A stretch of DNA of 64,000 nucleotides from Clostridium_AT stratigraminis (GTDB lineage: Bacteria > Bacillota > Clostridia > Clostridiales > Clostridiaceae), in contig NZ_JBJHZZ010000002.1 in the NCBI RefSeq assembly GCF_045310675.1, forward strand, positions 310,001 to 374,000, in the 5' to 3' direction. The notes below the pieces were generated by a model. That model saw nothing but the letters and a program-made list of their open reading frames with translations. It ran no database searches and had not been told where the DNA came from. Made by a program: the position numbers and the translations under genes. This document shows, piece after piece, positions 1 through 8,495 of this stretch; the first letter of the stretch is position 1, and the number at the start of each line of letters is the position of its first letter.

Positions 1-1257
1 CACAACATGGTTCATAATGGAACTGGTGCAGGAAAGGATTTTTTAGGTTGGGTTAATTTACCTGTTAATTATGATAAAGAAGAATTTTCAAGAATAAAAA
101 AGGCAGCTGAGAAGATTAAGGATAATTCGGATGTACTTATAGTAATAGGCATAGGCGGTTCTTATTTAGGCGCAAGAGCAGCAATAGATAGCTTATCACA
201 TACTTTTTATAATACCTTACCAAAGGGAAAGAGAACTACACCGCAAATATACTTTGTAGGAAATAATATTAGTTCAACCTACATTACCGATCTTCTTGAA
301 GCTATTGAAGGACTTGATATTTCTGTAAATGTCATTTCAAAATCTGGTACAACTACTGAGCCAGCTGTAGCTTTTAGAATCTTTAAATCATATCTTGAAA
401 AGAAATATGGAAAAGAAGGTGCAAAGGAAAGAATATTTGCTACTACTGATAAGGCTAGAGGTGCCTTAAAATCCTTAGCTGATGCCGAGGGCTATGAAAC
501 CTTTGTTATTCCAGACGATGTAGGGGGAAGGTATTCTGTACTTACAGCTGTTGGACTTTTACCTATAGCTGCAGCAGGTATTAATATAGATGAAATAATG
601 AAAGGTGCAGCAGATTCCAGAGAAGCCTACAGCAATCCAGATATAAATGAGAATGATGCTTATAAATATGCTGCTGCTAGAAATTCACTATATAGAAAGG
701 GAAAAGTCACTGAAATACTAGTAAATTATGAGCCAGCACTTCATTATTTTAATGAATGGTGGAAGCAGCTTTATGGTGAAAGTGAAGGTAAAGATAACAA
801 GGGTATATTCCCTGCAGCTGTGGATTTTTCTACTGACCTTCATTCTATGGGACAATATATTCAAGAAGGACTAAGAAATATATTTGAAACTGTAATAAAT
901 GTTGAAAAACCAAGAAAAGAAGTTGTAATTGAAGCAAGTACAGAAAACATAGATGGTCTAAACTTTTTAGCAGGAAAAACTATGGATTTTGTAAATAAAA
1001 AGGCTTTCCAGGGAACAGTGCTTGCACATAATGATGGTGGAGTTCCTAATATTATTGTAAACATTCCTGAGTTAACACCTTACTACTTTGGATATTTAGT
1101 TTACTTCTTTGAGAAAGCATGTGCTATAAGCGGTTATTTAAATGGAGTAAATCCATTTGACCAGCCGGGAGTTGAAGCCTATAAAAAGAATATGTTTGCT
1201 TTACTAGGAAAACCGGGCTACGAGGACATGAAAGCAGAACTTGAAAAAAGATTATAG
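1..1257 (+). CDS. pgi: Glucose-6-phosphate isomerase (5' end cut by window)
   Basis: This cytoplasmic enzyme interconverts glucose 6-phosphate and fructose 6-phosphate in glycolysis and gluconeogenesis. The reading frame is open to the first base of the window, so the ATG at position 7 is internal. About 30 N-terminal residues are probably missing, judging from the usual length of about 450 residues in Firmicutes. Visible family marks are the sugar-phosphate loop SKSGTTTEPA, the signature DDVGGRYSVLTAVG and the C-terminal block NPFDQPGVEAYK. The protein ends at a TAG only 12 bases before the next gene, so the two are probably co-transcribed. No frameshift or missing motif is seen in the visible part. 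Confidence 0.97.
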   Translation, partial: HNMVHNGTGAGKDFLGWVNLPVNYDKEEFSRIKKAAEKIKDNSDVLIVIGIGGSYLGARAAIDSLSHTFYNTLPKGKRTTPQIYFVGNNISSTYITDLLEAIEGLDISVNVISKSGTTTEPAVAFRIFKSYLEKKYGKEGAKERIFATTDKARGALKSLADAEGYETFVIPDDVGGRYSVLTAVGLLPIAAAGINIDEIMKGAADSREAYSNPDINENDAYKYAAARNSLYRKGKVTEILVNYEPALHYFNEWWKQLYGESEGKDNKGIFPAAVDFSTDLHSMGQYIQEGLRNIFETVINVEKPRKEVVIEASTENIDGLNFLAGKTMDFVNKKAFQGTVLAHNDGGVPNIIVNIPELTPYYFGYLVYFFEKACAISGYLNGVNPFDQPGVEAYKKNMFALLGKPGYEDMKAELEKRL

Positions 1258-1269
1258 GACTGGTGCTTT

Positions 1270-1701
1270 ATGAGAATCATAGTTGATGCTGATGCATGCC
1301 CTGGGAAGGATATTATTGAGAGCTTAGGTAAAGAGCATGGGTTAGAAATAATAATGTATTGCGATATAAATCATGTGCTTAACAGTAGCTATAGTACTAT
1401 AAAATACATGGACAGCGGCTTTCAAAGTGTGGATATGGCTGTGGCTAACGAGGCTAAGGAAAGGGACATTGTTGTAACACAGGATTTTGGGGTTGCAGCA
1501 ATGGTACTTGGTAAAAAGTGCTTTGCCATAAGCCCTAAAGGCTATGTTTATGATAATAATAATATTGATAAGCTGCTTTTTGAAAGGCATATTTCTTCTA
1601 AGGTAAGAAGGTCAGGCGGAAAAACCTTTAATGCGAAGAAAAGAAATAAAGAAGATGATGAAAGATTATATAGAAATCTTCTTAAATTGATTAATTCTTA
1701 A
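1270..1701 (+). CDS. YaiI/YqxD family protein (DUF188, PIN-like)
   Basis: This 143-residue protein of the YaiI/YqxD (DUF188) family has a PIN-like fold and no settled biochemical role. The N-terminus MRIIVDADACPGK carries the family's acidic DADACP motif. The segment VVTQDFGVAAMVLGKKC is the second conserved acidic block. It follows pgi by 12 bases and has only a weak ribosome site, consistent with translational coupling. A strong terminator follows directly. The family assignment is firm; a nuclease activity would be inference from the fold alone. Confidence 0.9.
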   Translation: MRIIVDADACPGKDIIESLGKEHGLEIIMYCDINHVLNSSYSTIKYMDSGFQSVDMAVANEAKERDIVVTQDFGVAAMVLGKKCFAISPKGYVYDNNNIDKLLFERHISSKVRRSGGKTFNAKKRNKEDDERLYRNLLKLINS

Positions 1702-1708
1702 AAAGAAA

Positions 1709-1756
1709 GCATCCTGCTGGTAAAATGAAACCATTTTACCAGCGGCTGCTTTTTTT
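1709..1756 (+). terminator. Rho-independent terminator of pgi-yqxD
   Basis: A 12-bp perfect stem (GCTGGTAAAATG paired with CATTTTACCAGC) with a four-base loop is followed by GGCTGC and a run of seven T. Confidence 0.88.
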
Positions 1757-1757
1757 C

Positions 1758-1810
1758 AATCAAGGGGGACGGTTCCTAGTGATTCTCAGAAACCGTCCCC
1801 CTTGATTTTT
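1758..1810. repeat. 17-bp perfect palindrome of the GGGGGACGGTT (REP-like) type
   Basis: The arms at 1758-1774 and 1791-1807 are perfect inverted repeats of 17 bp around a 16-base loop. They are much richer in GC than the surroundings. The core GGGGGACGGTT resembles REP-type palindromes that I recall from many Firmicute genomes, sometimes near IS200-like Y1 transposases. It ends in a T run and sits between convergent genes, so it can also terminate transcription in either direction. No transposase is nearby. Confidence 0.7.
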
Positions 1811-3943
1811 TTAGCGATACAGCACAAACATGCTTGTTTTTTCAACTTCTACATCGCTGCCCTTAATTGTTCTAATAATGTCGGTTCCTGCATTTATGTT
1901 ATCAACTACTAAATTCCAACTGCCTTCAGGAATTGAAATAGTTACATTGGACTTGTTTCCATTATAAATTATAACAATATCCTTCCAATCGTCATTATTT
2001 GCATAATTCTTCAATATAAATCCAACTGTATTTTTAGGCGTATTAGGGATAAATTCTAGGAATTTTCTTATTTGCTCTGCATTATTCATTCTAAAGGCAC
2101 TATGACTTTTTCTTAATTTTATTAAACCTTTATAATAATTAAAAACATCTAGATATTTAGATTTTCTATCCCAGTCTAGTGAGTTTATTTTGTCACCTGA
2201 ACGTACACTATCTTCTATTCCATATTTTGTTCTGCAAAACTCTGCTCCGGAATGAATAAATGGAATACCCTGTGAGGTAATTACTATAGCATTGGCAAGT
2301 TTTTGCATAGCTTTTAAAGCTTCCTCATCGGCATCAGGATTAGAGAATTTAAGCTTATCCCAAAGGGTATTATTATCATGTGCTGAAACATAGTTTATAG
2401 CTTGGTCTGGTGTATTGAAACGAGACTTTCCTATATTAGCATAATCAATACAGCCAGCGGTGCATTCTTTTATTTTCTCTTCTAAACCACCTTTACCGCT
2501 AATAAAGCCTTGTTCCTCTTTAATAAATACACTTCCACGAACTGTATTTCTAATAGTGTCATTAAAATGACCTATATGAGGCATTTTACATACATTTTCT
2601 TGATTTGCCTTAAATTCATCCTTTAAAAGAGTATTTAAGACCCAACCTTCACCATATAGCATTATTGGTCTATTTAAGGTATTTAATTTTTCTCTAACTG
2701 CGTTCATTGTAGTTACATCATGGAGCCCCATTAAATCAAAACGAAATCCGTCTAAATGATATTCCTTTGCCCAATAATACACTGAATCAATAATGAATTT
2801 TCGCATCATTAAACGCTCTGAGGCAGTGTCATTACCGCAGCTGCTGCCATCAGATGGCTCCCCAGCTTCATTCATTCTGAAATAATAGTTAGGAAATATT
2901 TTTTCTAGATTCTCTGCTTTTAGATTGAATACATGATTAAATACAACATCCATAATTACGCCCAAACCATTTTTATGAAGGGTCTGTATCAAGGTTTTAA
3001 GCTCATAAATTCGAGTATAGGGATTATTAGGATCACTTGAATAACTTCCTTCAGGAGCATTAAAGTTTTGCGGATCATAACCCCAATTATATCTAATAGG
3101 ATTTCTTTCATCTGTACTTATAGAGCTAAAATCATATATTGGCATTAGCTGAACATGGGTAACACCAAGCTCAATTATATGGCTTAAGGCTGTTGTTAAG
3201 TTACTGCTAGACCTTGTATGTTCCTCTGCAAGCCCTAAGAATTTTCCTTTATTAATAACGAAGCTGTCAGGATGCATAGAAATATCCCTTATAGATGTTT
3301 CATAAATTATAGCATCAGTAAAGTTTTCAAGGCTGGGGGATTTATCCTTTTCAAAGCCTAATGGATTAGTGTCTTCCAAGTCAATAATGGCTCCTCTATT
3401 GCCGTTAACTCCAAGGGCTTTTGCATAAGGATCTACAGCTTCCTTAAGTTTTCCATAAGCCCTAACTTCAAAAGTATAAAAATTCCCCTTTAAATCTTCT
3501 GAAATTATTAAACTCCAAAGTCCATCTTTCTCTTCCATAGAGAAGCTTCTGGGTATCTCCGGAATTTCAATGTCTCCATTTTTGTATAATAATAGGTTTA
3601 TTTTCTCAGCTGCAGGAGACCAAAGTTTAAAAATGGTTTTATCTTTAGAGTATAAGTACCCCAAAGCTTCATTAGTAGAATACTTATTATTGAAGTTAGC
3701 ATTACAAAAGATTTCGCTGTAAATTGCTTTAACTTCAATATTATTAATAATGACTGTACATTCTGATTTAATATTTAAGGCTTCCTTTAAAGTTAAAATT
3801 ATGCCTTCTTTCTTTTCCTTTATTTCAACTATATCTATTAATTTCTCATTATTTCTAATAGAAGTATAATTTTTATCAGGTCTCTTAAAGCCATTTAAAA
3901 TTATTTTGATAGAATAAAAATCAGTTACTACTGCATTAAACAT
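1811..3943 (-). CDS. pulA: Type I pullulanase (GH13), intracellular
   Basis: This debranching enzyme hydrolyses alpha-1,6 links in pullulan, glycogen or limit dextrins. A CBM48-like N-terminal domain (about residues 90-190, FKLWSPAAEKINLLLY) precedes the GH13 barrel. The type I pullulanase hallmark YNWGYDP lies at 285-291. The four GH13 regions are visible: DVVFNH at 332, GFRFD with nucleophile Asp403, GEGW with acid/base Glu432, and HDNN at 522. The 710-residue length is normal for the intracellular form. There is no signal peptide, which suggests glycogen or imported maltodextrin as substrate. The ATG is preceded by a GAGG ribosome site. It is transcribed alone and convergent with pgi-yqxD. 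Confidence 0.95.
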   Translation of the reverse strand: MFNAVVTDFYSIKIILNGFKRPDKNYTSIRNNEKLIDIVEIKEKKEGIILTLKEALNIKSECTVIINNIEVKAIYSEIFCNANFNNKYSTNEALGYLYSKDKTIFKLWSPAAEKINLLLYKNGDIEIPEIPRSFSMEEKDGLWSLIISEDLKGNFYTFEVRAYGKLKEAVDPYAKALGVNGNRGAIIDLEDTNPLGFEKDKSPSLENFTDAIIYETSIRDISMHPDSFVINKGKFLGLAEEHTRSSSNLTTALSHIIELGVTHVQLMPIYDFSSISTDERNPIRYNWGYDPQNFNAPEGSYSSDPNNPYTRIYELKTLIQTLHKNGLGVIMDVVFNHVFNLKAENLEKIFPNYYFRMNEAGEPSDGSSCGNDTASERLMMRKFIIDSVYYWAKEYHLDGFRFDLMGLHDVTTMNAVREKLNTLNRPIMLYGEGWVLNTLLKDEFKANQENVCKMPHIGHFNDTIRNTVRGSVFIKEEQGFISGKGGLEEKIKECTAGCIDYANIGKSRFNTPDQAINYVSAHDNNTLWDKLKFSNPDADEEALKAMQKLANAIVITSQGIPFIHSGAEFCRTKYGIEDSVRSGDKINSLDWDRKSKYLDVFNYYKGLIKLRKSHSAFRMNNAEQIRKFLEFIPNTPKNTVGFILKNYANNDDWKDIVIIYNGNKSNVTISIPEGSWNLVVDNINAGTDIIRTIKGSDVEVEKTSMFVLYR

Positions 3944-4103
3944 TGTATTACCTCACTTATTGTGCAATCGTTATACTTAAAATTATAACTTAATCTATAT
4001 ACTTATAAAAGTAAAAATATTTCTAAAATTTTATAGTAAATTATGGAATATTGTTATAATATATAATTAAATGAGGTATTATTTTAACAGGGGATGAGAT
4101 TTG

Positions 4104-6107
4104 ATGAATGAAATAGTATTAAGTTTTGAAGCACAAAACTCTGGAGAAGAAATTGATGACATTAATATAAATGTAATAGAAAAACCAGAGGAAAAGCTCT
4201 TATATAAATTTTTGTTAGGAGTAGATGGAACCTGGGAAACCTTAAAGGATTATAGTGAAGAGAGCAGCATTCTTTGGAAACCTAAGAAAGAAGCTCAATA
4301 CACTTTGATGGTACAAGCTAAGAGAATAAAAACCACAAAAGCCTTTGATTATATTACAAAGATGGATTACTCAGTTGGATTAAAAGCAGAAAAATTAATT
4401 AAAGATATTTTTTTAGAGAAAGAAAAGCTTACTGTTGGAGAAAAGCTTAATTTAACAGTAGAAGCAAATAAAATGCCGGTAGTCTTTAGATATTGGATTA
4501 ATAAAAACGGAAATTTTGAGATTATAAAAGATTATAGTGCAGATAATAATTTAATTTGGAGTGTTAAGGACTCAGGAGAACAGGAAATTCTAGTTGAATG
4601 TAAGGCACTTGAATCCAAAGATAAATGTGACGATAGCAAAATGGTAAAATTTAAAGTGGAACCATTAAAAAGATTAGAAATTATAGATTTTAAATGTTTG
4701 ATTTCTGATTTGTATGTTGGAAATGAATTGGTTTTTCAAGTTGAAGCAGTTCAGGATGACGAAAGAATGATACTATATAAGTTCATTAAAATAAATGAGG
4801 AAGGCGAGGCTTCCTGCATACAAGATTATTCAACAAAAAGAATGGTTAACTTTGTTGAAGATATAAGCGGAGAGTATAAACTTTTATGCCTTGCAAAAGA
4901 TATGTATTCCCAAAAGGAATATGATGATAGAGCAATCTTAAATTATACAATAAAGGAATACAAAGACATAGTAATTAATAGCTTTACCACAGACTTAAAT
5001 TCTCCTCAAATCTGCAATACCAAAGTTACCTTAAAAGCAATTGTAAGCGGGGGGAAGGAACTGCTATATAAATTTAAAATTGATGGTAATCTATGTGAAG
5101 ATTCAGGCTATACAAGAAACAATACTTATACATGGAACTGTGAAAAAGCAGGTGAATACAAATTAGAGTTATATGTAAAAGATTCAGTTTACAGTGGTGC
5201 TTTTGAAGCGGTGTCTTCTATAAATTTTAAAATAGAAGAGCTTTGCTTTGATCCAGTTGTTATTAATAATGTTCTTTTAGATAAGGGCAACAAAATTCTA
5301 AAAGGAGAAGTTTTGAATATATTAGCAGTTGCTTCAGGAGGCACTGACTTAAGATACAGATTTATAGAAAAGAAGGATGGGAAGGAAATTTATAGCATAA
5401 ATTATGGTACTTGTAATTGGGTAGATTTTTCTCAAAATGAAAAAGGGACTTATGAAGTTGAAGTTAGAGTAAAAGATAAATACTCAAATAGATTGTATGA
5501 CAGTCATACAATAATATATATAGAAGTTTTTGACTATATACCTGCAACAATAGATCAGATACTTATACCTATAAAGGAGCATTATCTAGTTGATGATTTA
5601 ATTTCCTGCAGAGTTATAGCTCAAAACACCAAAAAAACCTTGTTTAAATATGTGCTTAGTATTAATGGCCATAAAGTTGAGGAAACAAAGTTCGATAAAT
5701 ATAGTAAATATGAATTAAGGCCGAAATGCAGCGGAGCTTATACTTTGGAAGTATTTGCAAAGAACGAAGACAGCGACGCAGAATTTGATAGCAAAAAAGA
5801 TGTAAGATTTCATATCTCTGAAGCCTTACCGATTACGAATACTCAAATAAAATTTGATATAACAAATATTAGTGTCAATAAGGCTATTACTTTTACCGCT
5901 AATTCTGAAGGCGGCAGAGAAGTATTATACCAATTCTACCTTATGGAAAAGGGAGATTGGATTTTAGCCCAGGATTTTAGCCGCAATAACAATTATACAT
6001 TTATTCCTTTTGCTGCAGGCAAATATAAGATACTTACACTATGTAAAAGCAGTTATAAAAAATGTGTATATGAGGATTATTCAATACTGGAATTTAATGT
6101 GGGATAA
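4104..6107 (+). CDS. Protein of seven tandem triple-tyrosine (Y_Y_Y) repeats
   Basis: The 667-residue protein consists almost wholly of seven repeats of about 94 residues. Each contains a Y[KR][FY] strand, a DYS-type turn and a G-x-Y strand, for example LLYKFLLGVDGTWETLKDYS and SGEYKLLCLAKD. This is the Y_Y_Y (triple-tyrosine) beta-sandwich pattern found in some sensor kinases and clostridial wall-associated proteins. No signal peptide, membrane segment or catalytic domain is visible. I place the start at ATG 4104 after AGGGG; a TTG three bases earlier is possible. The transglycosylase gene follows by about 30 bases and is probably in the same operon, which hints at a cell-wall role. Binding partners are unknown. 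Confidence 0.8.
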   Translation: MNEIVLSFEAQNSGEEIDDININVIEKPEEKLLYKFLLGVDGTWETLKDYSEESSILWKPKKEAQYTLMVQAKRIKTTKAFDYITKMDYSVGLKAEKLIKDIFLEKEKLTVGEKLNLTVEANKMPVVFRYWINKNGNFEIIKDYSADNNLIWSVKDSGEQEILVECKALESKDKCDDSKMVKFKVEPLKRLEIIDFKCLISDLYVGNELVFQVEAVQDDERMILYKFIKINEEGEASCIQDYSTKRMVNFVEDISGEYKLLCLAKDMYSQKEYDDRAILNYTIKEYKDIVINSFTTDLNSPQICNTKVTLKAIVSGGKELLYKFKIDGNLCEDSGYTRNNTYTWNCEKAGEYKLELYVKDSVYSGAFEAVSSINFKIEELCFDPVVINNVLLDKGNKILKGEVLNILAVASGGTDLRYRFIEKKDGKEIYSINYGTCNWVDFSQNEKGTYEVEVRVKDKYSNRLYDSHTIIYIEVFDYIPATIDQILIPIKEHYLVDDLISCRVIAQNTKKTLFKYVLSINGHKVEETKFDKYSKYELRPKCSGAYTLEVFAKNEDSDAEFDSKKDVRFHISEALPITNTQIKFDITNISVNKAITFTANSEGGREVLYQFYLMEKGDWILAQDFSRNNNYTFIPFAAGKYKILTLCKSSYKKCVYEDYSILEFNVG

Positions 6108-6139
6108 AGAAACTTATGAAGAAATAAGAGGTGAAAGTT

Positions 6140-6781
6140 TTGAAGGTTGAAAATAATGCAGAAGCATACTTGCAGCTGCAATTAATGTCAATGCTGCTTA
6201 AAAACACTTTAGGAGAAGACTCCAATTCGTTTCAGATGGTTTTAGAAAGCTTAACTGGTGCTATGAAAGATAATAATAGCAGTGCAGATTTACTAGGACT
6301 ATCAGATATTGATTTAAGTAAATTGGGGTATGGAAATGGCATGCCCCTAAATGATTTAATAGGAAATTTACAAAGCTATGTTAATGATGATATAAAAACT
6401 AATAATAGTTCCATTGATGCTGCAGCAGCTAAAGCAGCTCAAAAATATGGTGTTGATAAAGATTTTATTTTGGCAGTAATTAAGCAGGAATCAAATTTCA
6501 ATCCAAATGCCAAATCAAGTGCAGGGGCACAGGGGCTTATGCAGCTAATGCCTTCCACAGCAGCTTCATTGGGAGTTTCTGACCCTTATAATGTTGAGCA
6601 AAATGTTGATGGCGGTACTAAATATTTAAGAAATCTTTTGGATATGTACGGTAATTCCAAAGAACTTGCTCTTGCTGCTTATAATGCAGGCCCTGGAGCA
6701 GTAGCAAAATACAATGGTATTCCAGATTACAAGGAAACTAAGGATTATGTAAAAAAAGTTATGCAGTATTACGGCAAATAA
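6140..6781 (+). CDS. Lytic transglycosylase (SLT domain)
   Basis: The C-terminal 115 residues form a soluble lytic transglycosylase domain that would cleave the MurNAc-GlcNAc bond of peptidoglycan. The catalytic glutamate lies in KQESNFNP, followed by GAQGLMQLMPSTA and the late motif ALAAYNAGPGAVAKYNG. The N-terminal 95 residues are low in recognisable motifs. I chose TTG 6140 because AGAGGTG lies six bases upstream; the in-frame GTG at 6131 lies inside that ribosome site. No signal peptide is visible, although the substrate is extracellular, so export would need another route or the enzyme may be spore-related. Confidence 0.9.
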   Translation: MKVENNAEAYLQLQLMSMLLKNTLGEDSNSFQMVLESLTGAMKDNNSSADLLGLSDIDLSKLGYGNGMPLNDLIGNLQSYVNDDIKTNNSSIDAAAAKAAQKYGVDKDFILAVIKQESNFNPNAKSSAGAQGLMQLMPSTAASLGVSDPYNVEQNVDGGTKYLRNLLDMYGNSKELALAAYNAGPGAVAKYNGIPDYKETKDYVKKVMQYYGK

Positions 6782-6784
6782 AAA

Positions 6785-6818
6785 TAACAGCCACTTTTGG
6801 CTGTTTTGTTTTTTTAAT
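6785..6818 (+). terminator. Terminator after the transglycosylase
   Basis: AACAGCCA pairs with TGGCTGTT across a short loop and is followed by a T-rich tail. Confidence 0.85.
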
Positions 6819-6933
6819 TAGGATATAATATATATTGAATGCAACAAAGTCTATTATATTACGGATTAATACAGTCTTTCCTTCGGGAAAACATAGATAA
6901 ATTTAAATAGTAAAATCAATGTGAGGTATTTTA

Positions 6934-7650
6934 ATGGAAAGATTAGATAAGGTTTTGGCAAATTTAGGTTATGGCAGCAGAAAGGAAGTAAAGGCGCTTG
7001 TAAAGAATAAAGAGGTAGAAATTAATAATGAAATTATAAAGGATAGTGCATATCAATTTGAACCAGAAAAATGCACTATTAGGGTTTCCGGGGAAGTAGT
7101 TAAATACAGAAAATACATTTATTTGTTAATGAATAAGCCTGCTGGGGTAGTATCCGCTACCTTTGACAAATACGATGAAACAGTAATTGATTTATTAGAA
7201 GAGGAATATAAAATATTTGAGCCTTTCCCAGTAGGAAGATTAGATAAGGACACTGTAGGACTATTGCTATTAACTAATGATGGCGAACTTAATCACAGAC
7301 TTATTTCACCTAAATGGCATGTAGATAAGGTTTACTATGCTGAAATAGATAAAGAAGTAGTTGAAAGTGATATTTTGGCATTTAACAAGGGTGTTATTCT
7401 TGATGACGGCTATAAATGCCTGCCTGCCAAGCTTGAAATATTGAAAGCAGATAAAGATGGTTCTGAAGTTAAGGTTACCTTACAAGAAGGAAAATTTCAT
7501 CAAGTTAAAAGAATGTTTAATAGCTTAGGGAAAAATGTGGTGTTTTTAAAAAGAATAAGTTTTGGTCCTATAGTTCTTCCTAAGGACTTATTTGAAGGAG
7601 ATTGTCGAGAACTCACTGAAGAAGAAGTATCTATTTTAAAAAATATTTAA
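6934..7650 (+). CDS. RsuA-family 16S rRNA pseudouridine synthase
   Basis: This 238-residue enzyme isomerises uridine to pseudouridine in rRNA. An S4 RNA-binding domain (MERLDKVLANLGYGSRKE) is followed by the catalytic domain. The catalytic aspartate lies in FPVGRLDKDTVGLLLLTNDG, a hallmark of the RsuA/RluB/E/F group. The C-terminal EGKFHQVKRMF is the second family motif. Length and the lack of a long tail fit RsuA (16S U516) better than RluB, but the site cannot be fixed from sequence alone. The ATG follows GTGAGG. A small TTCCTTCGGGAA hairpin lies in the upstream gap. Confidence 0.92.
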   Translation: MERLDKVLANLGYGSRKEVKALVKNKEVEINNEIIKDSAYQFEPEKCTIRVSGEVVKYRKYIYLLMNKPAGVVSATFDKYDETVIDLLEEEYKIFEPFPVGRLDKDTVGLLLLTNDGELNHRLISPKWHVDKVYYAEIDKEVVESDILAFNKGVILDDGYKCLPAKLEILKADKDGSEVKVTLQEGKFHQVKRMFNSLGKNVVFLKRISFGPIVLPKDLFEGDCRELTEEEVSILKNI

Positions 7651-7747
7651 ATAAATTATAATATATCTAGAAACAAAAATATTAACAATAAAATGAAGGA
7701 TTAACATTCATTTAACAAATAGTTTACAAATAAAATTGCAAAAAGTC

Positions 7748-7776
7748 TTGCATTTTTATTTCATATTTTATATAAT
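7748..7776 (+). promoter_or_regulatory. Strong sigma-A promoter without a following ORF
   Basis: TTGCAT at 7748-7753 and TATAAT at 7771-7776 are separated by exactly 17 bases. No start codon with an open frame follows; a terminator lies about 80 bases downstream. Confidence 0.65.
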
Positions 7777-7782
7777 AACAAT

Positions 7783-7865
7783 GCAAGGATAAATAAAAGG
7801 AATTAAATAGCCCCCTTTTTATTTATTAAAAACAGCTCTGCCCCAAGGGCTGTTTTTGTTTTTTG
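7783..7865 (+). ncRNA. Candidate small RNA of about 80 nt ending in a terminator
   Basis: A near-consensus promoter at 7748-7776 would start transcription near 7783. The only downstream feature before the next gene is the hairpin AACAGCTCT/AGGGCTGTT with a T run ending near 7865. Between them lies AAAAGG...CCCCCTTTTT, which can form an additional stem. The first ATG (7781) closes after three codons. The terminator could instead serve the pseudouridine synthase upstream. The rest of the gap between 7651 and 8050 shows only AT-rich sequence and a TATAAT before the YerC gene. Confidence 0.4.
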
Positions 7866-8050
7866 TCTAAAAATAATTATTTCAGCAAACAATTTCATTA
7901 ATATAATAATAAATTAATATTTCACTGGAATATAATTTATTGACATGATAAAATAATAATAAGTAAACGTTTAATATTTTTTAGTTCTTTATAATATAAT
8001 TGGAATTAAATATGGATAGAGATTAACTTAAGAAACTGGAGGCTGTTCGG

Positions 8051-8356
8051 ATGGGAGAATATAAATCTAAACTTGAGAGTAAGGATATGGATTTTCTTTG
8101 TGATGCAATACTTAGTCTAAAAAATAGAGAAGAAGTTTATAAGTTCATAGATGATATTTGCACTATCAACGAAATAAAAGATCTTGAACAAAGATTACAG
8201 GTTGCTAAAATGTTAAAGCAGAAGAGAACTTATCTGGATATTGCTAGTTCTACGGGAGCAAGTACTGCTACCATTAGCAGAGTTAATAGATCCTTAAATT
8301 ATGGAAGCGATGGATATAATATTATATTTGAAAGATTAAATTGGAAAGATAAATAG
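8051..8356 (+). CDS. YerC/YecD family TrpR-related protein
   Basis: The 101-residue protein matches the YerC/YecD family, a TrpR-like helix-turn-helix group in Firmicutes. The segment NEIKDLEQRLQVAKMLKQKR is the shared helical core. TYLDIASSTGASTATISRVN is the recognition helix-turn-helix. The ligand and targets are unknown, and the TrpR relation does not show that it binds tryptophan. It has its own terminator, so it is monocistronic. It lies just upstream of pcrA, a neighbourhood I recall from other clostridia. Confidence 0.9.
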   Translation: MGEYKSKLESKDMDFLCDAILSLKNREEVYKFIDDICTINEIKDLEQRLQVAKMLKQKRTYLDIASSTGASTATISRVNRSLNYGSDGYNIIFERLNWKDK

Positions 8357-8376
8357 TAAATAATATTTCATTTTAG

Positions 8377-8413
8377 AAGTATCAGTAGAAGAAAGTATTC
8401 TGCTGATACTTTT
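8377..8413 (+). terminator. Terminator after yerC
   Basis: AAGTATCAGTAGAA pairs with TTCTGCTGATACTT (one mismatch) and is followed by a T run. Confidence 0.88.
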
Positions 8414-8495
8414 TGTATTAATGCGGCTAAAATATGATATAATTAATAATGCATAATAAGAACTAGTGTTTATATTTTTAAGGAGATTAAAAAGT

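Noticed and set aside
861..1064. Minus-strand ORF inside pgi
   Set aside because: It lies fully within a well-recognised coding region and has no ribosome site.
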